Below, piece after piece: positions 47,944 to 57,312 of a stretch of 64,000 nt of DNA. Within the stretch, counting starts at the first letter, position 1; every line of letters begins with the position of its first letter. This DNA is from Borrelia coriaceae. Lineage in GTDB: Bacteria > Spirochaetota > Spirochaetia > Borreliales > Borreliaceae. The DNA lies in assembly GCF_023035295.1 (NCBI RefSeq), contig NZ_CP075076.1:496001-560000 (forward strand), read 5' to 3'. The notes beneath the pieces were generated by a model. It made no database searches. It saw only the letters and a list, made by a program, of their open reading frames with translations, and was not told the DNA's origin. A program made the translations under genes and the position numbers.

Positions 47944-49230
47944 TTAAGGTCCTTTGTTTTCAATAAATTTATTGATTTCGTTGATTATCAAATCAAATCT
48001 TGGTAACATTGATTCCTTGTCGTTAAAGAGATTAAAGCTTGTTAAATATCTTCTACTGAATATGAAATCAGAAATTTCACCAATGTTGTTCATATTTGTT
48101 ACTTTTATAGAAGATGAGTCTGTGTTCTTTTTTTGCCATTCATTTTCATCTTGTTTTATTAATAGTTGCAATGTTTTTATTTTGAAGCTTTGAGGTTTTC
48201 CACCGATGTTTATGTATTTTTTTATTTGTTTATTTTGGCTAATGATTTCATTTGCAATATTTGTTTGATTACCCATTGTAATTAGAATTAATTGATCTAG
48301 ATCTGTTCTTAGGTCTAAGAATTTTAATTTTTGAGTTGATTTAATGAATTCAATAACATTTTGAATTTCTGCAATATCAGAAGTTTTGTCTTTTCTGTCG
48401 CTGAAAATTTTGATAGGTTCTATTAGATACTTAATAATTGTGTTTGCAATATAAGTTAATAATCCTATATTTTTATTTTTAATGAAATTATGAGTATTTA
48501 TATGTTTGTATTGTGGAGTGTATAGATACACAATATTTCCTTTTTTAACTAATCTGTTCACAAATGATTTAAACATTGAATCATGAGAATAAAATGGCAG
48601 TATAATTAATATACTATCATATATTTTTTGGTTGTTGCTAATTGGCGCATCTTTATATACATTTGCATATTTGGGCAGATAATTCATTTCATTTATGAAG
48701 AATGGATTAAAATCGTAATAAAAAAAAGGATTTTGATGTTTAAATCCTAAGGTGAAACTGATTGGATACCAGACTGATAAATTTAAATTATTTTTGTGAT
48801 CTTTGATTTTTGTAAACCCTACTTTGTAGTTAGGATTTATATCTTTTGGATAATTTGTAAAGAAGCTAAGATATGAAAATATCGTTGCAATTAGTACTAT
48901 TATTATTGATGGTAGTACGATCATTATTTTAAATGGTATAGTAAAAATAATTCTTTTAAGTTTATTATCTTTACTTTTCTTTTGCCTTCTAAGAATTATT
49001 GTTTTTAATGTTTTGATGGTAGTTGTTATTAAAAAGAATAAAAATATTGCACCGGTATATAACATTAATGGTCGGGGTTCTATGAGATATAGAGTAATTA
49101 TAAAAAAGATTCCTGGAAAGACTATGAAATAATCTTCATAAGAAAATTCTCTTTTAAAATTGAAGAAATTTATTACTAAAAATATACTAAAACTTAGTAA
49201 AAATATTGTTTCATAAGCTTGTTCATGCAT
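47944..49230 (-). CDS. Membrane protein with degenerate alpha/beta-hydrolase-like domain
   Basis: The 428 residues start with four probable membrane helices (about 5-24, 31-50, 53-72, 98-122). The C-terminal domain has NLSVWYPI, ILIILPFYSHDSMFKSFVNR and LVKKGNIVYLYTPQYKH, an order like that of PAF-acetylhydrolase/dienelactone-hydrolase folds (WYP, then PVVVFSHG, then GYVVA). Where the nucleophile GHSxGG should be, it reads LILITMGNQTNIA, so the catalytic Ser is absent. Function unknown; a non-catalytic descendant is my inference. It lies two bases upstream of the glucosaminidase gene. Confidence 0.6.
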   Translation of the reverse strand: MHEQAYETIFLLSFSIFLVINFFNFKREFSYEDYFIVFPGIFFIITLYLIEPRPLMLYTGAIFLFFLITTTIKTLKTIILRRQKKSKDNKLKRIIFTIPFKIMIVLPSIIIVLIATIFSYLSFFTNYPKDINPNYKVGFTKIKDHKNNLNLSVWYPISFTLGFKHQNPFFYYDFNPFFINEMNYLPKYANVYKDAPISNNQKIYDSILIILPFYSHDSMFKSFVNRLVKKGNIVYLYTPQYKHINTHNFIKNKNIGLLTYIANTIIKYLIEPIKIFSDRKDKTSDIAEIQNVIEFIKSTQKLKFLDLRTDLDQLILITMGNQTNIANEIISQNKQIKKYINIGGKPQSFKIKTLQLLIKQDENEWQKKNTDSSSIKVTNMNNIGEISDFIFSRRYLTSFNLFNDKESMLPRFDLIINEINKFIENKGP

Positions 49231-49634
49231 AAAAAATAACTTTTCCTTAAATAATTATAAGCATAAAAATGCTATTTACAAAATAGTTTATTGATTTGTA
49301 AAGTTGATTATAATGATATACTATAAGTGATAGTGTGTAATTGATAATTCAATAAAGTTGGTATTTATTTTTATTTTAAGTATTAGTTATAACTTTTTAA
49401 GTTTTTGTTTGAAAATCTAAAAATAGAGTTATAATTAATTATAATTGATATGGTTTATGATTTCTTTTTCTGAATGGATTGTGGTATGATATTTTGGATT
49501 TGAACTAAATTCATTTGAGTTTATAGCTCTTTAGTTTACTTCTTTATTATTTAATATCTTATTTATTTTTATTCTTTTATCGTTTAGTTTTATTATGGTA
49601 TAATTGGATTCTCCTTAAGAGGCGATGGTAATAG
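49231..49634. promoter_or_regulatory. Divergent intergenic region with extended -10 promoter
   Basis: This 404-base gap separates two divergent genes and has no coding character. At 49596-49604 a TGGTATAAT matches an extended -10 element exactly; transcription would start about 49611 and give a leader of some 24 bases for the PhnP-like gene. The motif TATAATTAAT recurs at 49430-49439 within an AT-rich stretch. Nothing else stands out. Confidence 0.55.
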
Positions 49635-50393
49635 ATGTTGGGAATCTTTTTAGGAACTGGTTCATCAAGTGGTGTTCCTATGTTGGGTTGTGATTGTAGA
49701 GTATGCATTTTAAACTTTGGAAAGAATAAAAGACTTAGAAGTGCATTTTTACTTAATGTATATGGGCTTAATGTATTAATTGATACAGGGCCTGATATCA
49801 GAGCACAGCTTTTGAGGGAAAATGTTGTTACATTAGATTTGGTATTATATACGCATGAGCATTATGATCATATAATGGGTCTTGATGATCTTAAATTTTA
49901 TACAAGGGCTGCTCCTTTATCTATTTATGCACGAGAGACTACAATGCAACATATTAAAAATGCTTTTCCACATAACTTTTCATCAAAGTTATCTGTAAGC
50001 GGGAAGGCAAATATTAAGCCTAGTTTAGTAGTTGATTTACAACAAATTTTTTTTAGAGGAATAGAAATTATGCCAATTCCTTTATTACATGGAGATATAA
50101 TTAGTTTAGGATATAGAATAAATAATCTAGCATATCTTACTGATGTTAAGTCTATTCCTGAGATTTCTTACAATTATTTGAAGGGATTGGATGTATTAGT
50201 AATAGATGCCTTAAGAATTAAACCTCATCCTGGGCATCTAAATTTTGAAGATGCTATTATTGAGGTTAAGAAAATAAATCCTAAGATTACATACTTTACA
50301 CATATTTCACATGATATAATGCATGAAGAATTTGATTATTTAAAGAGAGATAATATTTATTTGGCTTATGATGGCCTGCAGATACATGTTTAA
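49635..50393 (+). CDS. PhnP-like metallo-beta-lactamase-fold hydrolase
   Basis: This 252-residue MBL-fold protein has the metal motif HEHYDH (in YTHEHYDHIMG), a later conserved LLHGDIISLGYRI His and the C-terminal HISHD. It begins FLGTGSSSGVPMLGCDCRVC, the start typical of the PhnP/YycJ-type branch, whose cysteines can bind a structural zinc. PhnP proper hydrolyses ribosyl cyclic phosphates in C-P lyase pathways; no such pathway is seen here, so a general cyclic-phosphodiesterase role is likelier. AAGAGG lies 12 bases before the ATG. Confidence 0.85.
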   Translation: MLGIFLGTGSSSGVPMLGCDCRVCILNFGKNKRLRSAFLLNVYGLNVLIDTGPDIRAQLLRENVVTLDLVLYTHEHYDHIMGLDDLKFYTRAAPLSIYARETTMQHIKNAFPHNFSSKLSVSGKANIKPSLVVDLQQIFFRGIEIMPIPLLHGDIISLGYRINNLAYLTDVKSIPEISYNYLKGLDVLVIDALRIKPHPGHLNFEDAIIEVKKINPKITYFTHISHDIMHEEFDYLKRDNIYLAYDGLQIHV

Positions 50394-50412
50394 CTTAAAT
50401 TGGTAGAGATTT

Positions 50413-51174
50413 ATGAATTTAATTTCCTGGAATGTTAATGGAATAAGAGCTATTTTTGATAAAGGTTTGCTTGAATTTATTGAGAAATATAGTCCGGATA
50501 TCTTATCCCTTCAGGAAACTAAGGCTTACCAAGAACAGTTACCAAAAGGTCTGATTAATATTAAAGGATATTATTCGTATTTTTCAAAATCCATAATAAA
50601 GGGTTATAGTGGAGTTGGTCTTTATTCAAAGGTTGAACCTATTAAATTAGAGAATATGAATATTGAAATATTTGATAGGGAGGGGAGATGCCTTATTGTT
50701 CATTATAATGATTTTATTCTCATTAATGCGTATTTTCCTAATTCTCAAGCTTTAAGAAAAAGACTTGCCTATAAGCTTGAATTTTTAAAGAGTTTTGAGT
50801 CTATTGTGAATTCATTTGTAACTTCTGGTAAAAATCTTATCATTTGTGGTGATTTTAATATTGCTCATACTGAAATTGATTTAGCTAATCCTAAGACTAG
50901 CAGAGAATCTGCTGGTTTTTATATTGAAGAGACTACTTGGATGGATAACTTTTTAAATGAAGGTTATGTGGATACTTTTAGGATGTTTAATAAGGAGCCG
51001 GGGCACTATACTTGGTGGGATTATAAAACAAGAGCAAGAGAGCGTAATATAGGTTGGAGAATTGATTATTTTGTTGTAAATGAACGTTTTAAATCTAGTG
51101 TGAAAAATGCTTTAATTTTAAAAGAGGTAATGGGCAGTGATCATTGTCCTGTTTTTTTAGAGTTAAAGCAATAA
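50413..51174 (+). CDS. xth: Exodeoxyribonuclease III / AP endonuclease
   Basis: ExoIII-type enzymes cut DNA at abasic sites in base-excision repair. The 253 residues start MNLISWNVNGIRAI and carry the family blocks SLQETKA (Glu metal ligand), GYSGVGLYSK, CGDFNIAHTEIDLANPK, the YTWWDYKTRARERNIGWRID block and the catalytic end GSDHCPVFLEL. All active-site residues are present. It follows the PhnP-like gene by 19 bases and is probably on the same transcript. Confidence 0.96.
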   Translation: MNLISWNVNGIRAIFDKGLLEFIEKYSPDILSLQETKAYQEQLPKGLINIKGYYSYFSKSIIKGYSGVGLYSKVEPIKLENMNIEIFDREGRCLIVHYNDFILINAYFPNSQALRKRLAYKLEFLKSFESIVNSFVTSGKNLIICGDFNIAHTEIDLANPKTSRESAGFYIEETTWMDNFLNEGYVDTFRMFNKEPGHYTWWDYKTRARERNIGWRIDYFVVNERFKSSVKNALILKEVMGSDHCPVFLELKQ

Positions 51175-51197
51175 ATTATTATGTGTGAGAGATGTAT

Positions 51198-51947
51198 ATG
51201 ATCAGGTATTTTGTAACTATTCTGATTTTTTTTATTCATAGTTTTGTTTTTGGAATTAATTTAGAGAGTATTAATTTTTATCGCAGTCTTGAGAAAAAAG
51301 AGTTATTATTTATGCTCCACTTATTGGAGCGAGAAAGGTATTTAACCCAAAATGATGAACTTTTGACATATATCGATTTGATCAAGGAGGTTTTAATTGA
51401 GAAACATGTTCAAGTTTTAAATGGTAGTGATGGATCGGGTGATATACAACATGGTAATAGTCCACAACGTCCAAAGAATTATAATGGAGCAAAGTTTGTC
51501 TTAAAGGCCTCGCAAGCTTTAAATATTTTTGTTTATTTTGATGTTAATGATGGGTTCTTAAAGACTTTAGATGGGCGCAATGTAGGTATTCAAGATGGTA
51601 ATTTTGTAATTTTAGAGTCACTATCTTTTAAAGGTTATGATAATGTGTCACGTGAGCATTCTACTATCGAAGTTTATGAGGCGAGTGTTTTAAATCCTGA
51701 TTTTAGCAAGTTTATTTTAGATAAATTGCAAAAACCTTTTATTTATATTGAAGAATTGAATAAGAGAGTTTACCTTGATGATATCTCAAAGTTATCTAAA
51801 GGAGAACTTTTATTCGTATTTTATGAATTGTTTCCCATTGCTAGGTTAAAGGGCATAAAGGATTGGTATGATTTTGGATTTTCATCTATTCTTAGAGAAA
51901 TTAAAAAAATTTATAACATGAAAATTAATTCAAGGAAAATAAAGTGA
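51198..51947 (+). CDS. Exported hypothetical protein
   Basis: I recognise no family in these 249 residues. A signal peptide covers residues 1-19 (cleavage likely after VFG). A helical segment with EKKELLFMLHLLERERY follows, then a Gly/Asp/Asn-rich hinge at about 75-95 (GSDGSGDIQHGNSPQRP) and a mixed C-terminal domain. I preferred ATG 51198 to ATG 51192 for spacing from GAGAG. It overlaps the M16 protease by 4 bases (GTGA), so it may be a secreted partner of that protease; this is context only. Confidence 0.65.
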   Translation: MIRYFVTILIFFIHSFVFGINLESINFYRSLEKKELLFMLHLLERERYLTQNDELLTYIDLIKEVLIEKHVQVLNGSDGSGDIQHGNSPQRPKNYNGAKFVLKASQALNIFVYFDVNDGFLKTLDGRNVGIQDGNFVILESLSFKGYDNVSREHSTIEVYEASVLNPDFSKFILDKLQKPFIYIEELNKRVYLDDISKLSKGELLFVFYELFPIARLKGIKDWYDFGFSSILREIKKIYNMKINSRKIK

Positions 51948-54766
51948 AATATAAATGTGTTGATAATATTGTTGTATTAAAGTTTGTTTTTTTATCTTTA
52001 GTCTTTCTTTTTTTATCTTGTTCATCTTCTAAGTTAAAAGTTGATAAAAATTTGGTAAGTGGTCATCTTGAAAATGGACTTAAATATTATATTTATGGTA
52101 ATCAAATTCCAAGTAAAGCTGTTCATATGGGAATTTTGTTTAATGTTGGATCTTTAAACGAAGATGAAAATGAGAGAGGTTTAGCACATTATCTCGAACA
52201 TATGGCTTTTAAGGGTACTAAGGATTATCCTGGTAGTGAGAGTATTATAGAAGTTTTTAAAAAATTTGGGATAAAATTTGGAGCTGATATTAATGCTTAT
52301 ACTAGTTTTGATCAAACTTATTATCATCTTGATTTGACGGATGGTGGTAATGAATCAGAGATTGATGAAGCCTTGAATGTCTTAAGGAACTGGGCTTTTC
52401 AAATTGAATTTGACGAAGTAGAAATAAATAAAGAGCGTAATGTTATTCTTGAAGAGAAAAAGCGTAGAGAGAATTATGCTGGTAGATTAAATGAAAAAAT
52501 GTTTGGGGTTCTTTTTAAAAATAGTAAATATGCAGTTAGATTTCCTATTGGACTTGAAGAAAGAATTATGTCCTTTAAGTCAGAAGACTTTAAAAAATTT
52601 TACAAGAAATGGTATAGACCGGATCTGATTAGCATCATTATTGTGGGAGATATTGCTCCTGATGAAGTTGAGAAAAAAGTAAGAGAACGGTTTTCGTCTT
52701 TAGAGAAACCGGTAACTGGGCCTGAAAAGGTCAAAATAAATTTAGATACCACCATTGATGAAAAATTTGTAAGTATAGAAGATATTGAGACACCATTGCC
52801 TAGTATGAATTTTGTTGTTAAAAAGAAGCTTGAGACTGTATTTGGCACTGTTGATGATATTAAAAGATTAGTTGAGCAAACCTTATTAGATGAGCTTTTT
52901 GTAAATAGATTTTATGAGTTAAAGACCGCTGGGACAAATGATTTTATATCATTTAATAAATTTGATGCACAATTTAAATCAGATGATAGTTATGTTTTGA
53001 TGAATGAGATTTCTTTCAAGATTAATCCAGAACATTTCAGAGAAACTATTGAAGGTTTTTTTTATGAAATTGAGAGAATAAAGAGATTTGGTTTTACAAA
53101 GGGGGAAATCGATAAAGTCAAGTCTAAGATTATAAGTTCTGCTAAGATAGGTAAGGATAATATTGGTAAGCGATCTTCATCTAGTATTGTAGATAATTTA
53201 GTAGATGTTGTATCTAAGGGTGCTTGGATGTTCGATATGAATGAGTATTTTGATATTATTCTTGATCATATAAATAAAATTAGTTTAAACAAAATATCAG
53301 AGCTTTCCAAAAAAGAAGCATCCATAGATGATATGTCTGTTATTTATCTTTATTCTGAAAAGTCTCATCCGAATTTAACTTTTGAAAAGATGATAGAATT
53401 ACGTGATCTTGCTTTAAAGAGAGAAATGAAACCTTATGAAGGTGTATTAATTCAAGATGAGTTTTTTAAAGAGTCTTTGGAAAGTAAAGCTATTATTGAT
53501 GAGAAAGAATTATTTAATGGAATTTCATGCTTTATGTTAGAGAATGGGGTTGAAGTTTACTTTAAGCATAATGAACATAAGCAAAATTTAGTCAGTTTTA
53601 GTGCATCTTCTTGGGGTGGTTTGTTAAGTGAGAATGCTGAACTTATACCCGTTTTATCTTTGGCACCAAGAATAATTTCTAATTCAGGGTATGGAGCTTA
53701 TTCTAAGCTTCAAGTTGAAAAATATTTGTCAGACAAGGTTGTAAGTTTAATCCCAACAGTTGGAGATCAAATGTCCAGTATTAATGGTAGTTCTGAGACT
53801 AAGGATCTTGAAACTCTTTTTAAGCTTATATATTTTACATTCAATGATCCAAAAGTAGATGATGTTGTTTTACAAAATATTATTGATGATGTAAAAGCAG
53901 GAATTAAGAGTAGAGAAAATAATGCTAAACATCTTTTTTATAGTGCTATTGATCGATTTTGTAATAATGATGATTATCGTTTAAGAGAAATCGAAGAATC
54001 TGATTTGAAAAATATTTCAAAAGATGTTCTTTTGGATTTTTATAAAAAGAGATTTACTTATGCAGATAACTTCAAATTTGTATTTGTAGGAGATGTTGAT
54101 TTAGAGACTATAAAAAATCTTTCAAGTAAGTATTTAGGTAATTTAAAGTCCAAAAGATTAGATGAGTTTAGAGATTTGGATTATTCTTATAGCAAGAGTA
54201 CAGATAGAGTAGTTATAAGAAAAGGGGAAGCTTCAAGTAGTACTGTGTCTATTTTGTATCCTTTTAAGTTTAGTTATACACCTGAGGATGTTTTGAATTA
54301 TGAGGCTTTAGCATCATTATTGACTGACGATCTTATTAAAACTGTTAGAAGAGAGATGTCTAGTGTTTATTCAATAGGAGCATCTTTTGATTCTTTATTT
54401 AGAAAATATTCTAATTCAGATGGTTTGATGAATATTTATTTTACTGTTGAACCTAAGGTGTTAGATGATGTATTGAAGGCTGTTAATAAATATATTCTAG
54501 AAAAGCAAAAGTCAGATTTTCTAGATAAAGATTTTGATTATGTTAAGAAGAATATTATTAAAAATAATAATATTCTTGCGGAATCTAATGGGTATTGGCT
54601 TTCAAATATATTATATTCGGTGCTTTGGTATGGGGACTTAAGAGATACTTTCAGTGATAAATTTATTGAAGCTAGTTTAAGTAAGGATGTAATAAATAGA
54701 TTGTCTAAGAAAATTGATTTTAAACATGGGGTAGAGATTGTATTAATCCCAGAAAAGGGTAATTAA
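51944..54766 (+). CDS. M16 family zinc protease, lipoprotein
   Basis: This 940-residue protein has the double M16 (pitrilysin/PqqL-like) layout. A lipobox ends VFLFLSC with Cys26, so it is a lipoprotein. The inverted zinc motif HYLEH is at residues 82-86, followed about 70 residues on by the third ligand Glu in NKERNVILEEKKRREN. The second, non-catalytic half begins about residue 510. M16 enzymes form clam-shell chambers that degrade peptides. The start is GTG 51944 overlapping the upstream stop. Confidence 0.92.
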   Translation: MKYKCVDNIVVLKFVFLSLVFLFLSCSSSKLKVDKNLVSGHLENGLKYYIYGNQIPSKAVHMGILFNVGSLNEDENERGLAHYLEHMAFKGTKDYPGSESIIEVFKKFGIKFGADINAYTSFDQTYYHLDLTDGGNESEIDEALNVLRNWAFQIEFDEVEINKERNVILEEKKRRENYAGRLNEKMFGVLFKNSKYAVRFPIGLEERIMSFKSEDFKKFYKKWYRPDLISIIIVGDIAPDEVEKKVRERFSSLEKPVTGPEKVKINLDTTIDEKFVSIEDIETPLPSMNFVVKKKLETVFGTVDDIKRLVEQTLLDELFVNRFYELKTAGTNDFISFNKFDAQFKSDDSYVLMNEISFKINPEHFRETIEGFFYEIERIKRFGFTKGEIDKVKSKIISSAKIGKDNIGKRSSSSIVDNLVDVVSKGAWMFDMNEYFDIILDHINKISLNKISELSKKEASIDDMSVIYLYSEKSHPNLTFEKMIELRDLALKREMKPYEGVLIQDEFFKESLESKAIIDEKELFNGISCFMLENGVEVYFKHNEHKQNLVSFSASSWGGLLSENAELIPVLSLAPRIISNSGYGAYSKLQVEKYLSDKVVSLIPTVGDQMSSINGSSETKDLETLFKLIYFTFNDPKVDDVVLQNIIDDVKAGIKSRENNAKHLFYSAIDRFCNNDDYRLREIEESDLKNISKDVLLDFYKKRFTYADNFKFVFVGDVDLETIKNLSSKYLGNLKSKRLDEFRDLDYSYSKSTDRVVIRKGEASSSTVSILYPFKFSYTPEDVLNYEALASLLTDDLIKTVRREMSSVYSIGASFDSLFRKYSNSDGLMNIYFTVEPKVLDDVLKAVNKYILEKQKSDFLDKDFDYVKKNIIKNNNILAESNGYWLSNILYSVLWYGDLRDTFSDKFIEASLSKDVINRLSKKIDFKHGVEIVLIPEKGN

Positions 54767-54778
54767 TTTGTAATTCTG

Positions 54779-56236
54779 TTAATATATGTTGTTTTGACTT
54801 TTTATTATTTTGTCTTTAAATAGGATTAATAGTTCTCCAGCTATTAATCCTGTTGTTTTCCATAATAATTCTTCTAATTTTATGGCCCATTTTTCATATC
54901 TCTTTAGTCCAAGTTCGGAGAAATATTTGGTATTGGTTAAATAACTTGCAATATCTTCTTTTGGAATTTGAGTAGTGTAGGTATAAAATTCGTTTATTAC
55001 TAAATATTTGAACTTGATATCATAACCTTTATTGTCTAAAAATTTTAACCAGGATTTTTTATCTTTTGATAAGATATTTTTATTCCAAAAATTAGTGATT
55101 GCTTTATTGAAATTTTCGTTTATAAAGAAATGCATGTGTAATATTTCATGCATAAATATCGTCATTTGAGTTATCTTGGATATGATCTCATCTTCTGAAT
55201 AAGTCGCAAACGCAACATTGCTTGATTTGTCTTTGATTTTCATTATGTTGTTTTCAATGTATGCTAGTTTGTTAATTATAATTAAGTTTTTTAAAGTTTT
55301 TTCTTCTTGATTTAATTTGATGTGTGATTTTTGTACTGCATTGAAAAATTTAATTATGTCTTTAAGTCTGTAATTGTGACCTTTCCATCCCACTTTATTT
55401 TTTAGTTCGTTGTTTGATAGTAACATTTTTCTAAATCCTTTTTTTTCAATGAAAAATGCTAATCTTTTTAACATTAAAGACTGATCGTTTAAGTTTTTGA
55501 ATTTTAGTACATATATGTTAGGTTTTGCTATCAGATTGAAAAACTCAAATGAATCTCTTCTGTAATTTTCTTTTTTATAGTTGAGGATAAATTTTAAATC
55601 AGAATTTATGGGATTGTTTATATTATCATAAGCATTCATATCAATATATCCAATTTCATTTATTTGAATCATATTATTGTTTTGAGTGGACTTTATTTCA
55701 TCATCTTTATGTTCGAGTGATGTGTATTTTATGAGATTAGACAATACTATTTTTTGAGATTCTTTTTCTGAATATAAGTTTGTGATTATAGGTCCGGGTA
55801 TTATTTCTTTTGCTTTAAAGCCTATTATAGGAAACATGTTATTGTTAAGATTAAATTTGATATAGTATTCATTTTGACTAATTAAGATTTTGAATTGATG
55901 GAGATTCGATCTTGCTGGTTTAGTTCCCGAGTTTGCTATTTCAATGTTATTGAGATTGATGGATTTAATATTATTCATTTTGATTTCTAGTGTTAATTTG
56001 TTATCTTGATTAATTATTTTTGGAATATCATATGCATAATTTTTGTCTTGCGTGTTTATTTCTATGCTTGCATTATTATTGATCTTGAGGCTTAATATAA
56101 TGTGATTGATTTTGTCTTCATCATAGTATATTTTTTGTTGAGTGTTATTATTCCTTAGAGATTTTTTTTCTTTTTTACTTACGTGTATCGCATAGAAACT
56201 TATTAAGAGAATGAATACCGCTAGGATATTTTTCAT
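54779..56236 (-). CDS. Putative exported HEXXH zinc metallopeptidase
   Basis: No named family is recognised. The 485 residues have an N-terminal hydrophobic anchor/signal (3-18), a long beta-rich Asn/Lys-rich region (30-260) and a helical C-terminal domain. HEILH at residues 363-367 is a proper zinc-binding HEXXH, preceded by a hydrophobic helix (MTIFM). Glu416 in VINEFYTYTTQ, 49 residues after the second His, is placed like the third ligand in gluzincins. A periplasmic or surface zincin is an inference from these motifs. It lies convergent with the M16 gene. Confidence 0.65.
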   Translation of the reverse strand: MKNILAVFILLISFYAIHVSKKEKKSLRNNNTQQKIYYDEDKINHIILSLKINNNASIEINTQDKNYAYDIPKIINQDNKLTLEIKMNNIKSINLNNIEIANSGTKPARSNLHQFKILISQNEYYIKFNLNNNMFPIIGFKAKEIIPGPIITNLYSEKESQKIVLSNLIKYTSLEHKDDEIKSTQNNNMIQINEIGYIDMNAYDNINNPINSDLKFILNYKKENYRRDSFEFFNLIAKPNIYVLKFKNLNDQSLMLKRLAFFIEKKGFRKMLLSNNELKNKVGWKGHNYRLKDIIKFFNAVQKSHIKLNQEEKTLKNLIIINKLAYIENNIMKIKDKSSNVAFATYSEDEIISKITQMTIFMHEILHMHFFINENFNKAITNFWNKNILSKDKKSWLKFLDNKGYDIKFKYLVINEFYTYTTQIPKEDIASYLTNTKYFSELGLKRYEKWAIKLEELLWKTTGLIAGELLILFKDKIIKSQNNIY

Positions 56237-56296
56237 TATTATATATTATCATATATGACAATGAAAAATAGAGAACCCTATTGGATTCTCTATACA

Positions 56297-56369
56297 CATC
56301 CTCTAGGGGAATTGAACCCCTGTTGCCAGGATGAAAACCTGGAGTCCTAGGCCACTAGACGAAGAGGAC
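56297..56369 (-). tRNA. tRNA-Glu (TTC)
   Basis: The 73-base gene folds as a full cloverleaf: acceptor GTCCTCT pairs with AGAGGAT (one G-U), anticodon stem CCAGG/CCTGG encloses a loop with TTC, and the T arm has GGTTCAATTCC. CCA is not encoded. It lies 7 bases after tRNA-Lys(TTT). Confidence 0.95.
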
Positions 56370-56376
56370 AAAAGAT

Positions 56377-56449
56377 TGAGCTCAGTAGGGCTCGAACCTA
56401 CGACCCTCGCCTTAAAAGGGCGATGCTCTACCAGCTGAGCTATGAGCCC
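56377..56449 (-). tRNA. tRNA-Lys (TTT)
   Basis: Acceptor GGGCTCA pairs with TGAGCTC (one G-U), the D arm is AGCTCAGCTGGTAGAGC, the anticodon loop CTTTTAA carries TTT, and the T loop is GGTTCGAGCCC. Length 73 bases. CCA is not encoded. Confidence 0.96.
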
Positions 56450-56548
56450 GTGAATAGTAGTAAAATCTACCAAAGTTAATTATATCATTTGTTTCGGAAT
56501 ATTGCAATACCTTGAAACAATCATAATTGCTAGCTTAAATCATGTAAG

Positions 56549-56622
56549 TGAGCTGCACAGGACTCGAACCTGTGACCTGCGGGTTAAGAATCCGATGCTC
56601 TGACCACCTGAGCTAGCAGCCC
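56549..56622 (-). tRNA. tRNA-Lys (CTT)
   Basis: Acceptor GGGCTGC pairs with GCAGCTC, the T arm ACAGG/CCTGT is perfect, and the anticodon loop TTCTTAA carries CTT. In the anticodon stem TCGGA/CCCGC only the middle three pairs are Watson-Crick; the outer (T-C) and inner (A-C) positions are mismatched. Length 74 bases. It is first of the three tRNAs transcribed from the promoter just upstream. Confidence 0.88.
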
Positions 56623-56650
56623 TCTATTGTTTATTAATAAACTAATAAAT

Positions 56651-56679
56651 AGGATAAATGCTTACAAATATAATGTCAA
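56651..56679 (-). promoter_or_regulatory. Promoter of the tRNA cluster
   Basis: On the minus strand a perfect TTGACA (56679 to 56674) is followed after exactly 17 bases by TATCCT (56656 to 56651), about 30 bases before tRNA-Lys(CTT). It is the best-formed promoter in the window and lies right after the TPR gene's stop. Confidence 0.7.
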
Positions 56680-56688
56680 GAATTATTA

Positions 56689-57312
56689 TTATTTTTTTTC
56701 TATCTTTTTTAATAGATTTTTTGCTTCTAAATGATTGGGATTTAAGGTTAGCAATTTTGTTAAGGTTTCTTTTGCTAATGTTTTATTTTGTGCATTAAGT
56801 CTTGCTTTTGCAAGTTTTAATAATATGTTTTGACTATTTGGTAAAAATCTCAAAGCGTTTTCATATGCAAAGTCGGCTTCATTATATCTTTCAAGTTTGT
56901 AAAAAGAGTCTGCAATTAAAATGTATACCTTAGGTATTCTTGCGCCATTAGGCTCAAGATTAATATATTTTTGAAAATGTTTAATAGCGTTTTTATATTG
57001 TCCTTGAAAAAAATAAGATTCCCCTAATGCTTGAATTATTCTTGCGTCATGCTTTTTTATCTCAAGTCCTTTAATAGATTCAAGTTCGGCTCTTTTGTAC
57101 TCGCCTGTTGCTATTAGACTCCATATAAGTATTGCTCTTGCATCTAAATTTTTTGGGTTATGTTTTATTTCATTTTTGGTATTGATAATAGCTTCTTGGA
57201 ATTTGCCTTGTTTGTAAAGTAATAGTGAGTCTTCTTTTTCCTGTGCTTTTAGTAGACTTGATGATGAAAGTAATATGAAGATTATTTTCAAACAAAATCT
57301 TTTATTTATCAT
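56689..57312 (-). CDS. Exported TPR protein
   Basis: The 207 residues have a signal peptide (9-23, ending LLKA) and about four to five tetratricopeptide repeats from residue 28 to 205, with typical W/G/Y/A/P positions (for example LDARAILIWSLIATGEYKRA and ALGESYFFQGQYKNAIKHFQ). TPR arrays bind other proteins. The ATG overlaps the bactofilin stop by 4 bases (ATGA), so the two are coupled. A periplasmic partner for envelope assembly is plausible but unproved. Confidence 0.82.
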   Translation of the reverse strand: MINKRFCLKIIFILLSSSSLLKAQEKEDSLLLYKQGKFQEAIINTKNEIKHNPKNLDARAILIWSLIATGEYKRAELESIKGLEIKKHDARIIQALGESYFFQGQYKNAIKHFQKYINLEPNGARIPKVYILIADSFYKLERYNEADFAYENALRFLPNSQNILLKLAKARLNAQNKTLAKETLTKLLTLNPNHLEAKNLLKKIEKK

